64,000 nucleotides of DNA from the NCBI GenBank assembly GCA_008711295.1, contig VUYV01000291.1, positions 495,403-559,402 of the forward strand, in the 5' to 3' direction. Position 1 is the stretch's first letter; each line of letters starts with the position of its first letter. Origin of the DNA: Anarhynchus alexandrinus (taxonomy: Eukaryota > Chordata > Aves > Charadriiformes > Charadriidae). Under the pieces are notes generated by a model. That model did no database searches, was not told the DNA's origin, and worked only from the letters and a program-made list of their open reading frames with translations. Below are positions 10,479-23,360 of this stretch, piece by piece. The translations under genes and the position numbers were made by a program.

Positions 10479-12490
10479 CTAAAAGTAAATTAATATTTGA
10501 AAGGACTCAAAAATTAATATAAATACCCAAGATGAAAATGCATTTTAAGGTCTTTGTTAGTATATACAAGCAGACAATAATGGAAATTTATTTCTGACAG
10601 AAAGTCGCAGACTCCTATTTTCTTAGAACTTACTGCTTCCACAGGCTGAGTTTTTGCGTGTGCTCCAAATATTTTCTTTATTTTATAATGAAAAATCGAA
10701 GAGGCTACAAAAAGATTCCCTCCCGTTCCCCCAGACCTAAAGACTATTTGAAATGGATATTCCAAGAGTGGTTGAAGAACAGATACACTTAAAAATACTA
10801 TAAAACAATGGTGATAACTAGAAGAACGTAAGTCAGGCCCCAGCTAGCTACACAGAGCAATCTGTGGTCCAGCAGCTTCCCTGGACAGAGCATTTGACTG
10901 CCACACACCAGCTGCAATGTTAGTAGGTATTAATCTAACGTGTGTGAGAACAGACTGTTTACACAGTCAAATAACTTTATTTAACACTTGTTCATGTATA
11001 TTTTGTGATATTTCTAACTGTGCCTAACTGTATAATTTTAACAATCCATTTGAAGCCAAGTAAATAGTTTGAAGGGTAAACCCAGTTCATTTTCAGTGGA
11101 AAAAAGAACAATAACAATGAAAGAAGTAATCACAAGGAAAGTTCCCATTATTTGAGGCTCATTCTTCCCACAAGTTTTTTTTTAAATTATTATTATTATT
11201 CTTTTTTTTTTTCTTTTTTTATACCAGTCACTGCCAAGGAGACGGAATGAACAATTAAAATAAGATTTAGAATTGCAAAAACAATGGGGCTACTGGCGTG
11301 TATAAAACTACTCTCATGCACTGGAGTTTGCAGAATCAGGGTGCTGGGAAATAACGGCAGTCTGAAACGTCGTTTTAAGAGCTGGGGAACAACCGTAAAG
11401 GGGACATTAGGCCTCGTTCCCTCTGCACGGAAAAGTCTTCCTCGCACGACCATTAGGAGCAGCTCGGAGGAGGAGAAAGCAACGTTCCAGGTGTCCCTCT
11501 GCCAGGCTGTACTTCTTTCCACCCAGTTAAGGAGGGAAAAGGAGCTCCAGCTGAGGTCTAATCTTGCCGTACGAAGTACATAAGCCCCTCCCAAAGGCAC
11601 CCGAGAGCCATCCACTCAGCCTCCCCACGTGACTGGAGAACTCCACCGCCTAAGAGAAGCACAGCCATCTCTCTTCACGCGTCCAATATTTGGCTTTGCG
11701 TGTTTCGTTCCATAGCAAATTTAGCACCATCTGTTTTCCACACACATACTGGATATGGGCTGCAGAGGCAATTAATTAGGTACTTTCCCCCTCGAACCAC
11801 ACAAAGAGAAATTCATTGCAATAGCAACAGGCGTTTTACCCCGTTAGCGCTACCACGAGAGAAGTGCCGCAAGCCCCGGTCGGGAGCGCTGGGCAGGCAG
11901 AGCTCTTTAAAGAGGCGCAGGCAACGCAGGAGAAGTTGGAAAATTGCAAAATAAAACCCCTCTAACAATTACTCATTTATCTAGCATCAACCAGCTGACA
12001 TTTGGTTAATTCATACCAGGCTGAGGTTAATTCCTACATAGCTGGCAAGTTCGCAACCGAATTCCTGTTTGTCTTCAAGATTCTTTTAATATTATTGGTT
12101 TGCTGAAAAAATACACAGAGTTGGGCTTTCATTACACTTGCGAAAGCTTTGTTCCCAAAGTATTGATTTGAGTCATTTGCCTAGAAGAGACAATGGCTTA
12201 CATTCCAGGGGTGAAGCTGTCATGAAGTTCTCTGGGGAAAGCATCCTACACCCCACACTGATAAAAACAACTGCAACACACAAACGTGGGGCTGTTTTGC
12301 CATTAATCATAAAGGCAGACAGCTTTCGGTTTTACTCCAGTTCCAAAAGCAGGAATTCTGTAAATGCTTAATGGGAGTGTATCCTTACAGCTTCATTTTC
12401 TTAAGCAAGGTCAAACGAGTGCAACAAAATGCCTGAAGTCTACTCTGCGGCAGGACTGGAACCACCCCAGAACACAAGGTAAGCGCGTAC
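10479..12490 (-). other. ARNT2: ARNT2 intron 6
   Basis: This is a 2.0 kb intron. An ATT/T-rich low-complexity stretch sits at about 11176-11220. The rest is unique-looking sequence with no recognised gene. Confidence 0.9.
11176..11220. repeat. T/ATT-rich low-complexity stretch
   Basis: A T run, an (ATT)n stretch and further T runs interrupted by single C occur in sequence. It is simple low-complexity DNA in intron 6. Confidence 0.85.
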
Positions 12491-12593
12491 CTCATCCTGC
12501 AAATGAAAGAGCGCCTTGATCCCATGCACATTCTCATGGAGGATTGCTGACCCTCCTTCTTTACTGTTCCAGTCTTCAGGTCCAGGATTCGTC
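12491..12593 (-). CDS. ARNT2: ARNT2 exon 6: central PAS-A
   Basis: This 103 nt exon has two bases completing Gly and 33 codons, [20 protein letters not shown] followed by [13 protein letters not shown], then AG of a split Arg. It covers the linker after the HPDDVEKL helix and the PAS-A strand containing [11 protein letters not shown], which is nearly invariant between ARNT and ARNT2. The acceptor is tttctag|GA and the donor is GGATGAG|gtacgc. It is separated from exon 5 by the longest intron in the window (20,036 nt). Confidence 0.95.
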
Positions 12594-14592
12594 CTAGAAA
12601 AGCCAGGGAGAGCAACTGATGTTCAGTATGTAAATTTAATTCCATTTACTACTGAGTACGATGACAGTAAGTTCATAAGCTAAATGCCATTAGCCCAGTT
12701 ATGGGAAAAAATACCAACAAAATATCTCGATCCCGGTCTCCCATCGGTTACGTTCTGGCCTAACTAATGATTTCAGCAAACCCGACTGAGTCACAACAGT
12801 GATGGCTCTTTTCTCGGTTGGCCCGAGACCAACTTCCAAGGCAGGGTCGAATGTCTGGAGGCAGAGAAGACAGCGACAGCAAGCACTGCTTTTTGACTTA
12901 AATCTGCTCGCTCCACTCTTTACCAGAACTGTGGATACAACACCACACATCGTTCCCCGGACAGCCGCTCCTCCTTCCCTGTGCTCTCGGGTCTGTCCAG
13001 AATCCTCTCACCATAACACCACCTCACATCTTCAGAGCTGCAGCAACAGCGAGGAACACGTAAGACCGAGCTTTTCTCCTTCATGACAAGATACAGGATA
13101 TGGCACGGCAACCCTTTCAGCGTTGATAAAAAACTGACACGTCAGCATACTTTTAAAGTTGATTTTCAGCCGGATCAGTGAGATGATCTATCTGACTCCG
13201 CACACAGCAACACGCGTCTACGCGAGGTCCATGGCCGGACTCTGCTGACCAGCAGAAGCTGACTATGAACCTCAGAATCTCACCCCACAGACACAGCACT
13301 GGAAAGGGATGACAGATACCAAGTCATCGCAAGAGAGGACGGGACGGAGGGAGCGCTGGGCTGACACTCCTACAGTAAGCTGGGGGAGGTCTTTATTAAA
13401 AACCAGAGGTAGCGTGGCGGTAACGATTAATCTTTCCATTCTCCTGAGACACAACAGAAGGCAGTGGTTACTACAGACGGGTTCAGCTCAGTGACGGCAG
13501 GGTACAGGGGACCACACAGAATCCCACTGTTTATCACCAAAGAACTAGAGAATGGACTTTTAAATCTACAGCACAGTTCCTAACAGATGGCACATCAGTA
13601 ACACAGACCAGAAATGCATCACCGACCCAAATCCACAACACTTCAGGGCGGGATACAGCTGCAGAGGTGACAGTGGGTGAACGCGATGCAGCGGAGCAGC
13701 TGCTGGACAATTAAGCGACAGCCACCAGTGCTGATGACACAGGGCCATGAGCAAACCTACACGTTTAAGGTAGGTACAGTATCTTTCAATAACTGAAACC
13801 ATCCAAGCCTAAGCCTTTACTGGGATGTAACTAGCCAAGTCTACAGAGTGTAAGATACCGTACTCTGACTGTGCTAAGAGGAAGAAACCATGCAGAATAC
13901 AGAGTATGCCTTATCAGATTTCCCCAAGTCTCTGTCCAAAAATTAAGTTCTGAATTAATTCTACTGCCAAATATTTATTTCAGAATGATTTTAACTGAAA
14001 ACACTTACCTCCATCCATGAATGTGAATAAAAACATTACAAAACAGTTTAAAGATCAGTATTTTAGATAAGGAACCAGGAAGTAGCATTTCATTCTTAAG
14101 GTATACTGAAGATCACTACTTCTGGAGGAAAGCCATCCTTGTCGACAGAAGGTCAGACTGTGTCATCTGGTGTAGCTCCAAGGTATACCTCAGATGGTTA
14201 AGAAGTCAGCAAGCCTGGGAGCGATTCCTAAAGCTGCTTCAATTCAGAGCACTGGGCTATATATTAACATAGATGTATGATTCAGGTGTGAGCTGGGAAA
14301 AATCACACCACCATACTTCCCAGCTCAGTTACGCTGACACTATGATGTAGGATGGATCTGAAGTTCAACCACACTTCCCTTCCCTGCATCAGAGTCTGTC
14401 TCTCTGTCTCATTTTCTATATGCAAAGCCACAGCCTATTTCCCCATCCCCTCAACTAATCAAACAAATTAGAGAAATAAAATATCATGAGGCAGGAGACA
14501 AACTGACTCACAAATGAAGGCAATACATGATGAAGCAAATAAAGACAGCGTATATGTGCAAGACCCAATGGCTGTCCATATGTCCATTTGTG

Positions 14593-14665
14593 TCCCTGCC
14601 TATGGCAGGGGGGTTGGAACTCAGTGATCTTCAAGGTCCTTTCCAACCAAACCCATGATTCTATA
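14593..14665 (+). repeat. CR1 LINE 3' tail
   Basis: A CR1 3' end signature: ggggggttggaactcagtg, then atcttcaaggtcctttccaa, ending in catgattctata. It is a short relic in plus orientation. Confidence 0.88.
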
Positions 14666-15299
14666 TAAGCATACAAGCCAAGTCAAACCATCAAAAGCAT
14701 TTTTTCTCTTTAGTCACAATAACTTTGTCGTACACATAAACAAAAGAAAACTTTTTGTGCATTTTTCCCCCCTGTTCTAATACAAATTCTTGAAGTGACA
14801 CAAATAATCAAAAAGCAGTGACAGTAAACAGAACTCAAACAGCTAATAGAAATATCTCAGTTTTTATCATCCAAGAACATCTATAAAAATAAGTATACTT
14901 CACAATTACGTGGCTGCTAAGCCTAAAATTGCTGACACATGTTCCTTGGGTATGCCTGGAACCCCCGACAACAAAAGTCATAGTTTTTAAATTTAGCTTT
15001 TTGTTTGGCAATGTCTTAGAAATATGTACCAGATAACAAATAGTAGTCTAAATTTTGCCCTGACTTACAAAATCACCGCAGGGGGTGTGTGGGGGTATGA
15101 GTCAGAGCAATGTTTGGTGCATAGATATTACAAGAAAGCACTCTCAGCAGCTTGTTTCAATAGTCCGTCATGCGTGTGTTAACCTTGTAGAGCTTTAACA
15201 ATACAGTGCAGATTTTGATAAAGAACAAGCAGTTCGTGTCTGATACGTTATTAGAAGCTTATGTTCAAACTATATGAAAAAAAGGAAGAATTAAGTTGA

Positions 15300-15580
15300 C
15301 CACACTAAGGACAAAGCCTCCCATCGAGCTCGAACAAGCCTCTCGCGCACTCCCCGGGATGAGAGGGATCTCCTAAGACACGGCGTACCAGGGCTCGTAT
15401 CTCTGTTGGAGCTTTCAAGAATACTGCTGTCGCCAGGTGTGTAGAGCGTATCCGGGAGAGTACACGGAGCTCTGTACACAACCAATGCAGCCCTACAGCA
15501 CAGGGAAGCGCTAGCTTTGGGAAAAGGAACGGCGTAACACTCCCAAGGGCTCGCTCCCCGTGCCTGCCGGCGGTATTGCT
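15300..15580. other. Intronic CpG-rich islet
   Basis: CpG-containing words (ctcgcgcactccccggg, gtatccgggag, gccggcggtattg) recur over about 280 nt in otherwise CpG-poor intron 5. Overlapping minus-strand open frames of about 90-99 codons exist, but they match no family I know and are compatible with chance in GC-rich sequence. Confidence 0.35.
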
Positions 15581-18500
15581 CACACACCACTAAGAGCTTT
15601 CTCTGTTTGGAGAGCTCTCCGGTTTAATGATGGCAATCTGGATGCAGTGTTACCCCTTTTTTATTTTTGTGCTAGCTGCTCAAAAAACCATCGTCATTTC
15701 TAGAACTACACTTAGAGCATTTAGCTTTCACCAGAGAATTCTACAGAAGTGCTGCGAGATGGAAGGTGCTGAGGTCAGGACAAGCTGGAGCTGTGTTTGT
15801 CGTGACTACTCATTGCTATGACAATCTGCGAGAGTACGATGTCACCTGGTCTCAAGACAAAAGTCCCAGCTGTTTCTGCCCAGGCTCCTCATCACTCCAT
15901 GCCTGACCCTGAGAAGGGGATGGACCCACACCGCTCCGCTTCTGCCAGCACGGAGTTGAACAATCGTCTTCTACCTGCTTCAGCATCACCTACGGTTCAC
16001 CGCAGCCACTCACGTGATGGACCTCGGCAGGTCCCCCACTGCAGTCAACCAAACTGGCACAAATCACTGCTCAGTGTCATACAGACAGCTCAGTTCAAGG
16101 AGGTGGCACACTCTGATGATAGCTCTGTCACAGAACCATAAAATACTCATATCTCCTCGTGTTCTGGCATCTCTGATGCTGGTGCCGCTCCCTTGGTGAC
16201 AAACGTGCAGAAAGTACATTTGATGGAAAAGTTGGCAATTATACTCTTATTAATAAGAAACGTTCTAGGGTGCTCTGAACACTGCTGCTAACTGAATAGC
16301 GCACATGTGCATTTTTAAAATTTCTTCTCGTTTCTTCAGAAGCACAGTTTTAACAACCCAGTGCTACCACCCGCTGGGACTCTTATGAGCTTCCCCATAA
16401 ACTGGCAATTGCGTGTAGTTCATTTTCACGTTAAACTTTCCCCCCTCCAGCTCCAGACACAACCCCCAGCCACAGCAGGGCAGGACGCGTGTCTCAACGG
16501 CAGCACGACTGCGGCTGGCACTGCTGTCTCATTGCCAGGCACAGCAGCTGCACAGCTCGGAGGGAACCAGAGTTGACTCTGCTGCAAAAGAGAAAGCAAA
16601 TAAATGCGCGCAATGCTTATTAAAACCAGCACATAAATCTCTCCGGTCGGTCCGGGTATAATTAATAATTTGTTGACATCTACCCACTGCAGTCCCCGCT
16701 CAGAAGGCAGTGTTGCTTAAACCTGTCATAAACCAGTTGTCCTCTGAGCAGGAATCCACCACGCGGCCCAGGAAAGGGCTGTCAGAGGGGACCACAGAGG
16801 TGAGGACAACGTGCAAGAGATTCACTGTTTGGGTAAAATTAGAGAAGCCATATAAAGCTCTTCCCACTAAAGAGATTGGCTAGTATTCAAGTCAAGTACT
16901 GAGGACACACGCCAGAAACATCCCCTTCGTGTTACGCTGCAGCGCGTTTTCAAAGATGCTCTGAAAACGTTCTCATAATGATCAAGGGGACAAATGTTCG
17001 TGTTGGCACCGATATGCCCCTTGTGTGTGCAAATAGTGAACAGATTATGCATGAACCTTCCCCTTTTGGATCTCCAGTTGCTACCGCGAATGTTCAAATA
17101 CCTTTCCTGTGCTCGCAATGTTTGAGATGAACCCAAGCCAAGGGTTGGCCTGGGCCTGCTGAAGTTCATGGGGTTTCAAATCTGGGAGTCTGGCACAAAT
17201 CCATCTTTACACAATAGCACCAGCCTGTTACAAAATTTGTTCCTACATGTTTAGGCACCGTATGCTAAGGTTTATAGCCTGGTAATCAAACACAATCTGT
17301 TCTTTGTTACTTTTTTCAGTTCTTTTTTGGTGGATTCAAAACTCCATAAGCTGCAACACCTAATTCTGCCACAAATGCCTTCTCGGCTGGATTTCCAGTT
17401 CCTAAGAATCTACAGTCCGTACTTAGAAAGAAGGGTTGTTACCTGAGGGCAAGTTGAAATGGCTGTCTTTAAAAACAATCATATGGTATTCACATCCAGT
17501 TTGCAACATGAAATACCCTCTTTTGACACAAAAGACTACTACCTGTTTACAAAGACCAGAAGAAATTTGTTTTGGCCTCACGCACACAAAAATACTGCTG
17601 GCAAAGTGCGTGATACGATTTTCCATTTCCCTCTAACTCTTCAGTGGATGGACTGCTGCCTTGCACAGAATCTGGGACCTGATAAGGAAACAGTCTGAAT
17701 TAATATACGGCGTCTCCCCTTGCCCTCAGTGCCTTCAGCAACCCAGAGAGCTTTGTGCTTTACTCGATAGCGTCTTGTCTTACAAAGAACAAGTTAGATA
17801 TTTTGTAATTATTCTCAGCCACCGGATTGTCTACATATTTCTTTCCAGGCAAAATAAAATAAAGGATAAACTAAGTTTGGTTTGGACAAGATAACAAAAG
17901 ATGACTTTGTGCTCATCAAAAATACTCCACAGGCTACTCCGGGAAGACAACAGGACATGGGAATACTGCACCCAAAAATTCTTATGAAAACTGAAAACAT
18001 CTTTATCTTACTATTAAAATGGAAAAAAAGAGAAACAGGGATGCAGGAAAACAAGAGGAACTAATTAAAAATAAAAGCAAAGGGATGGTCAAGGTACCGA
18101 TGCTTCTGGACACAGCTCCAAATGTAAGCTGACCCTCAAACTGAAGGGTCAGAGAACGAAGGACTTCTTCTGTGGTGATGCTCTCTATCAGTACGTTGTC
18201 TTTAGAAAGCAGCGGCAGAGATCAGCTTAAAGACGCATGTTCTCAAGTAAAACTACTAGCTGCCAGCCCACCACGCAAAAGTGCAACCCTGCAGATGACC
18301 TATTTATCATCTGTAGGGAGGCAGCACAGAAAAGTCTTTATCCCTCACCAGTGTGGCATCGAAAGCCACGTCTGTTACTGTCCCTCGGGATGTGAAAGGT
18401 GTGCGTGAAGGTTGGACACTGACCCCACAACAGTTTGTACAGATATGAGATACAGGTCACTGCTTGGGATAAACAATACATTTCCAGAAAACAAAGTGAA

Positions 18501-19854
18501 ACTCTTCCTTTTTTTAGTTTTTCATTTATCAGTTTACACACACGCACCAGCTACAGCTGAACGTTCAGCTTTACACCAACTGAGGTATGCAGCTGGCAGA
18601 GCTCCTCTTCAGAACAACGGATGCATTACGAATACATAAACAGAATGTCTTCAATAAGAAGATTAAATAGCCTAAATTTGATCAATTTATATTAAATTAC
18701 TCTTGATAAGCTCATGCCAGAACAAAGCAATTATTCTGCATTAATGCAACAATTAAAAGAAAATAAAAATCTTTAAAAAATTACACCCTTACAATTGTAA
18801 GGCATACATTTGTATCCCACGTTTAATGCAGCTCAGCAAGTGCTTTAAACTCTATTAAGTTTAAAAAAAATATACATCCGCCCTGTGGAACCCAATATAA
18901 AAAAAAAAAGACAGATGATCTAAGAACACATTAAGAATCAAAACTGAAATGCAAACACAGTGTTTGAAGGCTCTCCTTCCAGGAACTCGTGTTTACATAA
19001 ATCAGAAGCAGCTCCCAATATACAAATAAAACTTTATACATATTAAAAAAAAAAATAATCATGGTCACACAGCTCTTCTCTCAGCATTCTGGGGTTTATT
19101 ATTTACATAAAGGTAACGTTCATAAAAGCACAGGGATATCTACCACGTACATACACATATTAGAACACACAGTCCCTGTCCTGAAAGCCCCAGCGCCTGC
19201 CCTACAAATGACAAGATATCTGCTGTAGGGTTGGTGAGACTGAGAGCGACTGCCATAGCTCAGAAATACGCTGCTGGTCATCCAAGTGTCCTCTAAAAAC
19301 AGAGCATCCCTTCGGCATCACCACACCAAAGACAGGAGCTACATGGAGTGAATACACCAAACAATACAATATCCTAATAAATATCCTAATAAAACTGCAC
19401 CCCCAAAAAATGCATCTCTCTGGCCCTTCATTTAAGGGAACGCAAACACATGAGCAATAAGAATAGCCTGGACACTCAAAACATAGGCAGACTTCACACC
19501 ATCCTAATTTCAAATTACAAACAAAGGGCAGAACCCCATGGCTGGCACCAGTTACACTGCGTACCCCAAACCAGCGCTGACTTTACAGGATGCCTCCCTC
19601 GCTCCCGTCAGAGGTTACAGCGCGGCTCTCACCGGCAATGCCCCGCTAACCTGATGTTTATTTTAACGCTACTACTTCCTTTTTGCTGTGTAGTTAATGG
19701 TCTTTTAAATCTATGACAAAATAAGACGCCAGTTCTTGATAACATTTGCAACACACCGAGAGGCCATGAAGAATGCGCAGTTCTAGAGAGTGAGAGCCTG
19801 ATGAGGTTGTTTTTACAGAACAGATCTGCAAACTCGTGATGCTTAACTCACTCA

Positions 19855-19990
19855 CCAGAACCCCCCGCTCGCGGACAGACAGCCCCGGCGCGCCGGCACT
19901 GGCACTCCCCCTCCGTCGGCCGCAGCACCGCCAGGCGGGACCGCTGCCAGCGCTCGCAGTGATGCGGAGCAGATGGGCTCCGAGCAGGCA
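19855..19990. other. Intronic CpG-rich islet
   Basis: The segment has gcccc-ggcgcgccggcact (an AscI-type GGCGCGCC palindrome), tccgtcggccgcagcaccg and further CpGs within about 135 nt. A 122-codon minus-strand open frame crosses it without recognisable homology. Confidence 0.4.
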
Positions 19991-20509
19991 GCAGGCTCTT
20001 CTCCGTCGTGCTTCGGATTCATGCACAGTAACTATCAGAGCTGCGCTGTTAGCAGCACACATAGAGCTTTAGCTCACAGGCAGAAAGGGTCTGTTCTCCA
20101 GACCGGCTCCTCTGGGGGGGCAGGAGCCCCCGGGTTCTGCCTGAAAGGTGTCTGGTAGCACAGGTCGTCCCTTACCGGTATCACAGCCTTTAGGGACCAT
20201 AATCACAACGTCAATCCCTGGCTTACAGGAAGGTCAGGACGTGGTCGGGGGGAACGTGTTCCTAATCATGTGGAGATGGCTGATGCACTCTACATCTTTC
20301 CTGATATTAAAATCATGATCCTATCAAATCAAGAAGTGGGTCAGTAGGGCTTTGAGAGACGTAGCACTGCGGGTGAGAACAGGGTCTCCCCATGCACACT
20401 TCCCAGTCCCACAGGGCACTGCACCCTACCAGCAAGGCTGCACAGCAAGCCAACATTTATACCTCTGTCCTCTGCTGTAGAGGAATTTGTGCCCTGGCCC
20501 AGCTTAACC

Positions 20510-20540
20510 AGTGGTTAAGTTAACCACTTAAGAGTGGTTA
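20510..20540. repeat. Alternating inverted repeats (three copies of AGTGGTTA)
   Basis: AGTGGTTAA (20510-20518) is followed after one base by its exact complement TTAACCACT (20520-20528). After TAAG, AGTGGTTA (20533-20540) returns. The same arm therefore occurs in +, -, + order and can form either of two perfect hairpins. The cluster ends where the CR1 fragment begins. Confidence 0.8.
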
Positions 20541-20770
20541 GAGTTGGAAGTGACCTTAAAGATCATCTAGTTCCACCCCCTCTGCCAAGTACACCAGGCT
20601 GCCCAAGGCCACATCCAGCCTGGCCTTGAACACCTCCAGGGATGGGGCAGCCACAGCTTCTCTGGGCAACCTGCGCCAGGGGCTCACCGCCCTCAGAGTA
20701 AAGAATTTCTTCCTAATATCTAATCTAAATCTACAGCTTCTCCAGAAGAAAGCCATGGGGACACTGGTAC
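20536..20770 (-). repeat. CR1 LINE fragment
   Basis: The plus strand reads gagttggaagtgaccttaaa, then aggctgcccaaggccacatc, then cctccagggatggggcagcc and ttcttcctaatatctaatct, which is the antisense CR1 3' region. The octamer tail is degraded and abuts an unusual inverted-repeat cluster at 20510-20540. Confidence 0.9.
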
Positions 20771-21199
20771 ACCGATATCCCTTGAGAATACAGTTCAACT
20801 GTAAAATCGGTCAGCCTCACGCAGCCTGGAACAAAATCAGGGACCACACAGGACTTCCCAGCTGTCCTCATACTGCACACATATCAACCAAGCAGCTTGT
20901 GGGATGGCAGGCACCAAATGCAGTTGTTCTAGCTCCAAAGCTGGCAGCACCTTCCACCCCAATGCCATGGGACCGCTTTAGCTCTCACACACCGGGGCTG
21001 CTCTGCTCTCGTGTACCCGTTCCATCGCGCAGCAGGCGGCAGCACCGTACCCCCACCCCCCCGCACCACGTTACACAGCGTTGCCCATACACTGATAAAC
21101 AAATACATCAGTACACGAAATAAGTAACTGGCTCCCAGCGTGTACTTGCTGTTGGCAGGCATTAAAGCGACCTTCAGAGGAGATCGACACCTCCACTCC

Positions 21200-21270
21200 T
21201 GTTTTAAAGATGAGGACACTGAAGCCCAAAGAAGCGGTTTCTCTCGCCTGTGGTCAGCCAGCAGCGGAGG
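21200..21270 (+). repeat. MIR-like core-SINE relic
   Basis: The segment gatgaggacactgaagccca followed by gtggtcagccagcagcggag fits the MIR core (gatgaggaaactgaggc, aggtcacacagc). It is short and diverged. Confidence 0.5.
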
Positions 21271-22524
21271 TGCAGCTACGGACAGGGTCCAAGGTCATAT
21301 AAGCAGTATCAGTTCTCAAGACACTGTAGCTGTAGATAAAAATTCTCAATAACACAATCCACAGAGATTCTCAGAAAGTCTATAAAAATCTCATGACAAC
21401 TGTATGCTCATCAAGGCTTAATCAGCTTAAATGAGAAATAAACACGATTATGCTTTCAAAAGAAGACTACAGGCTGGGTGGCTGATTTATCTTTCTTTAT
21501 ATCCAGTGATAACCTCTTGATGCATCAGTATAGAACCTGAAACAAATCAGCCCAAATAAGGAAACGAAACTTCACTTGTATCAAATACTCCACTTCCACG
21601 CTGGTACTTAGAACCAGGACATGCTCTCTATCGCTCATTCTTCCCTCCCCACTCATGAAAACATTCCTGAACTACCTATCCCGTAACGATGGCCAATGTT
21701 CCACTTACAAACATAAACCACCAAAGCTCGCTCTCCTCGCTAGCCCAGCTTCTCAGAGGGACTATTTCAACCTCTCTAAATATGTTAAGGTTTACATCAT
21801 CTAATTGCAAAAGGCGTTGTATAAGCATTAGAGTCAAGTTATGACATTCTTACAATAGAATGAAGAGTCGATCCAATCAACAGCAAAGTTAAAAAATAAA
21901 AAAAAGAAGTAATGCGATTGAAATGTGGCTATTTTTAAATATCTGTCTGTCCACTACTTACTAACTGGAGACACTGACCCGCAAAGGGGGAATTGGAAAG
22001 CTTTCTCGCCCCCTCTTGTTTTTCAATAAGAAACCCCTCACATTACACAGCTGTTTGCTTAATACAACTTGTTCTTACAAAAGCTCATGAGGCCAAAAGG
22101 TCTCTGCTGTGCCTGCCTTCATGTTTGACTAACCAGTCTGTAATTCTCCACAATTTTGGGCAAATATGCATCATTTTAATTAAATTGAATAGGAAACTAT
22201 GTGGGCTTTTGAGCCTTGCTATTGAGTTCATTTTAAGGGACTATCTGAAGGGATAGTGTTACAGATCACATGCAAGTCTCTCTGCTGATGGATCTGGAAA
22301 AACTGGACATGAAAACCTAAGAAAATAATTCAAAGCACATGCTGAAAGTTATGTTATAACACAAAAAAGAAATCCCCAAAAACATTTTAAGGACTAAATG
22401 TATTTTAACTCTCAACAATGGTTATCTTATGTATGGGAAACATTCAGCACACTAAATAAAATAGCTTACAGAAGCCCATACAGATGTGCAAGCTCTTCCT
22501 AGACATAAATACAACAGCATCTCT

Positions 22525-22575
22525 CTCCATTTCCAGTTCCCTATCTATAAAGCGGGACGATGGTCCTCTCTTCTT
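22525..22575 (-). repeat. Possible MIR-like relic
   Basis: The plus strand cagttccctatctataaagc, followed by gggacgatggtcctctc, resembles the antisense MIR segment (tttcctcatctgtaaaatggg). It is only about 50 nt long, so it is tentative. Confidence 0.35.
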
Positions 22576-23342
22576 TCATCCTTGCATTGTCCATTTAAGG
22601 CTTAGCAGCAGAAGCTTTATCTTGCCATAGGTTTGTAGAAGTTCTGACAGCCACATTCTGATCTCTGCAGGTACTTTCAGGCTCAGTCACTAAATAAATA
22701 AGTATCACCAAGCGCATGGTTGCAGGAGCTGGGCAGTTGGCGTAGCACTTCTCTTACAATTATCAGATGTATTTGAAGGAAAGCCTGAGCTGGAGAAAAT
22801 TATCATCCTAAAGCCTGCCAGTGATCCAGGACACAAAGAGCTGCTCAAAAGACAGAGCAGACTTTCTGTGACTAGAAAAAAGATGGAACCCCCCCAGAAA
22901 CAGTTACTCCAAACAACCATCAGCAGAGACTCCCATGACAGGACAGCTATCCAAAATAACTCTGCAATATGTAATTTATTCTTTTACCATTCGCAGCTGC
23001 ACAATAAATCAATACATAAAGGTTGTAAGTAGCTTTTAAATTAACCTATTTGTTTCAGTTGAATGCTCAGCAGGAAGCTTTACTGAAAAACACTCTGCCA
23101 AAAAAGCTTCAGCTCCTGGCATTCTGTATTACTTGTACTTCATTATCTGACTCCAATAACTGGGATATATGCTTTATTAGTAAATACTAGGATCATCTGG
23201 TTCTGAAATTTGGCTGTGGTCTGTTCCATATGAGCTGGTGACACACCATGGAATAGTCCAGTAGAGGAAATAAATAATGACTGCAAGATGGCTTTGTGAG
23301 ATATTTTGCTGGGGACAGAATTAAATTTAAACACATAAGGAG

Positions 23343-23360
23343 GAAGAGAGAGAGAGAGGA
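23343..23360. repeat. Short (GA)n microsatellite
   Basis: A run of alternating GA units in a purine-rich stretch. Confidence 0.8.

Noticed and set aside
12799..13086. 95-codon plus-strand open frame opposite ARNT2
   Set aside because: It has no recognisable domain, a Ser/Arg/Pro-rich makeup and no splice context.
19694..20062. 122-codon minus-strand open frame
   Set aside because: It crosses a CpG-rich islet, has Arg/Ala/Ser-rich composition and no family resemblance. Chance openness in GC-rich DNA is enough.
20626..21123. 165-codon plus-strand open frame
   Set aside because: It starts inside an antisense CR1 fragment and reads on into unrelated sequence, so it is an artefact of repeat composition.
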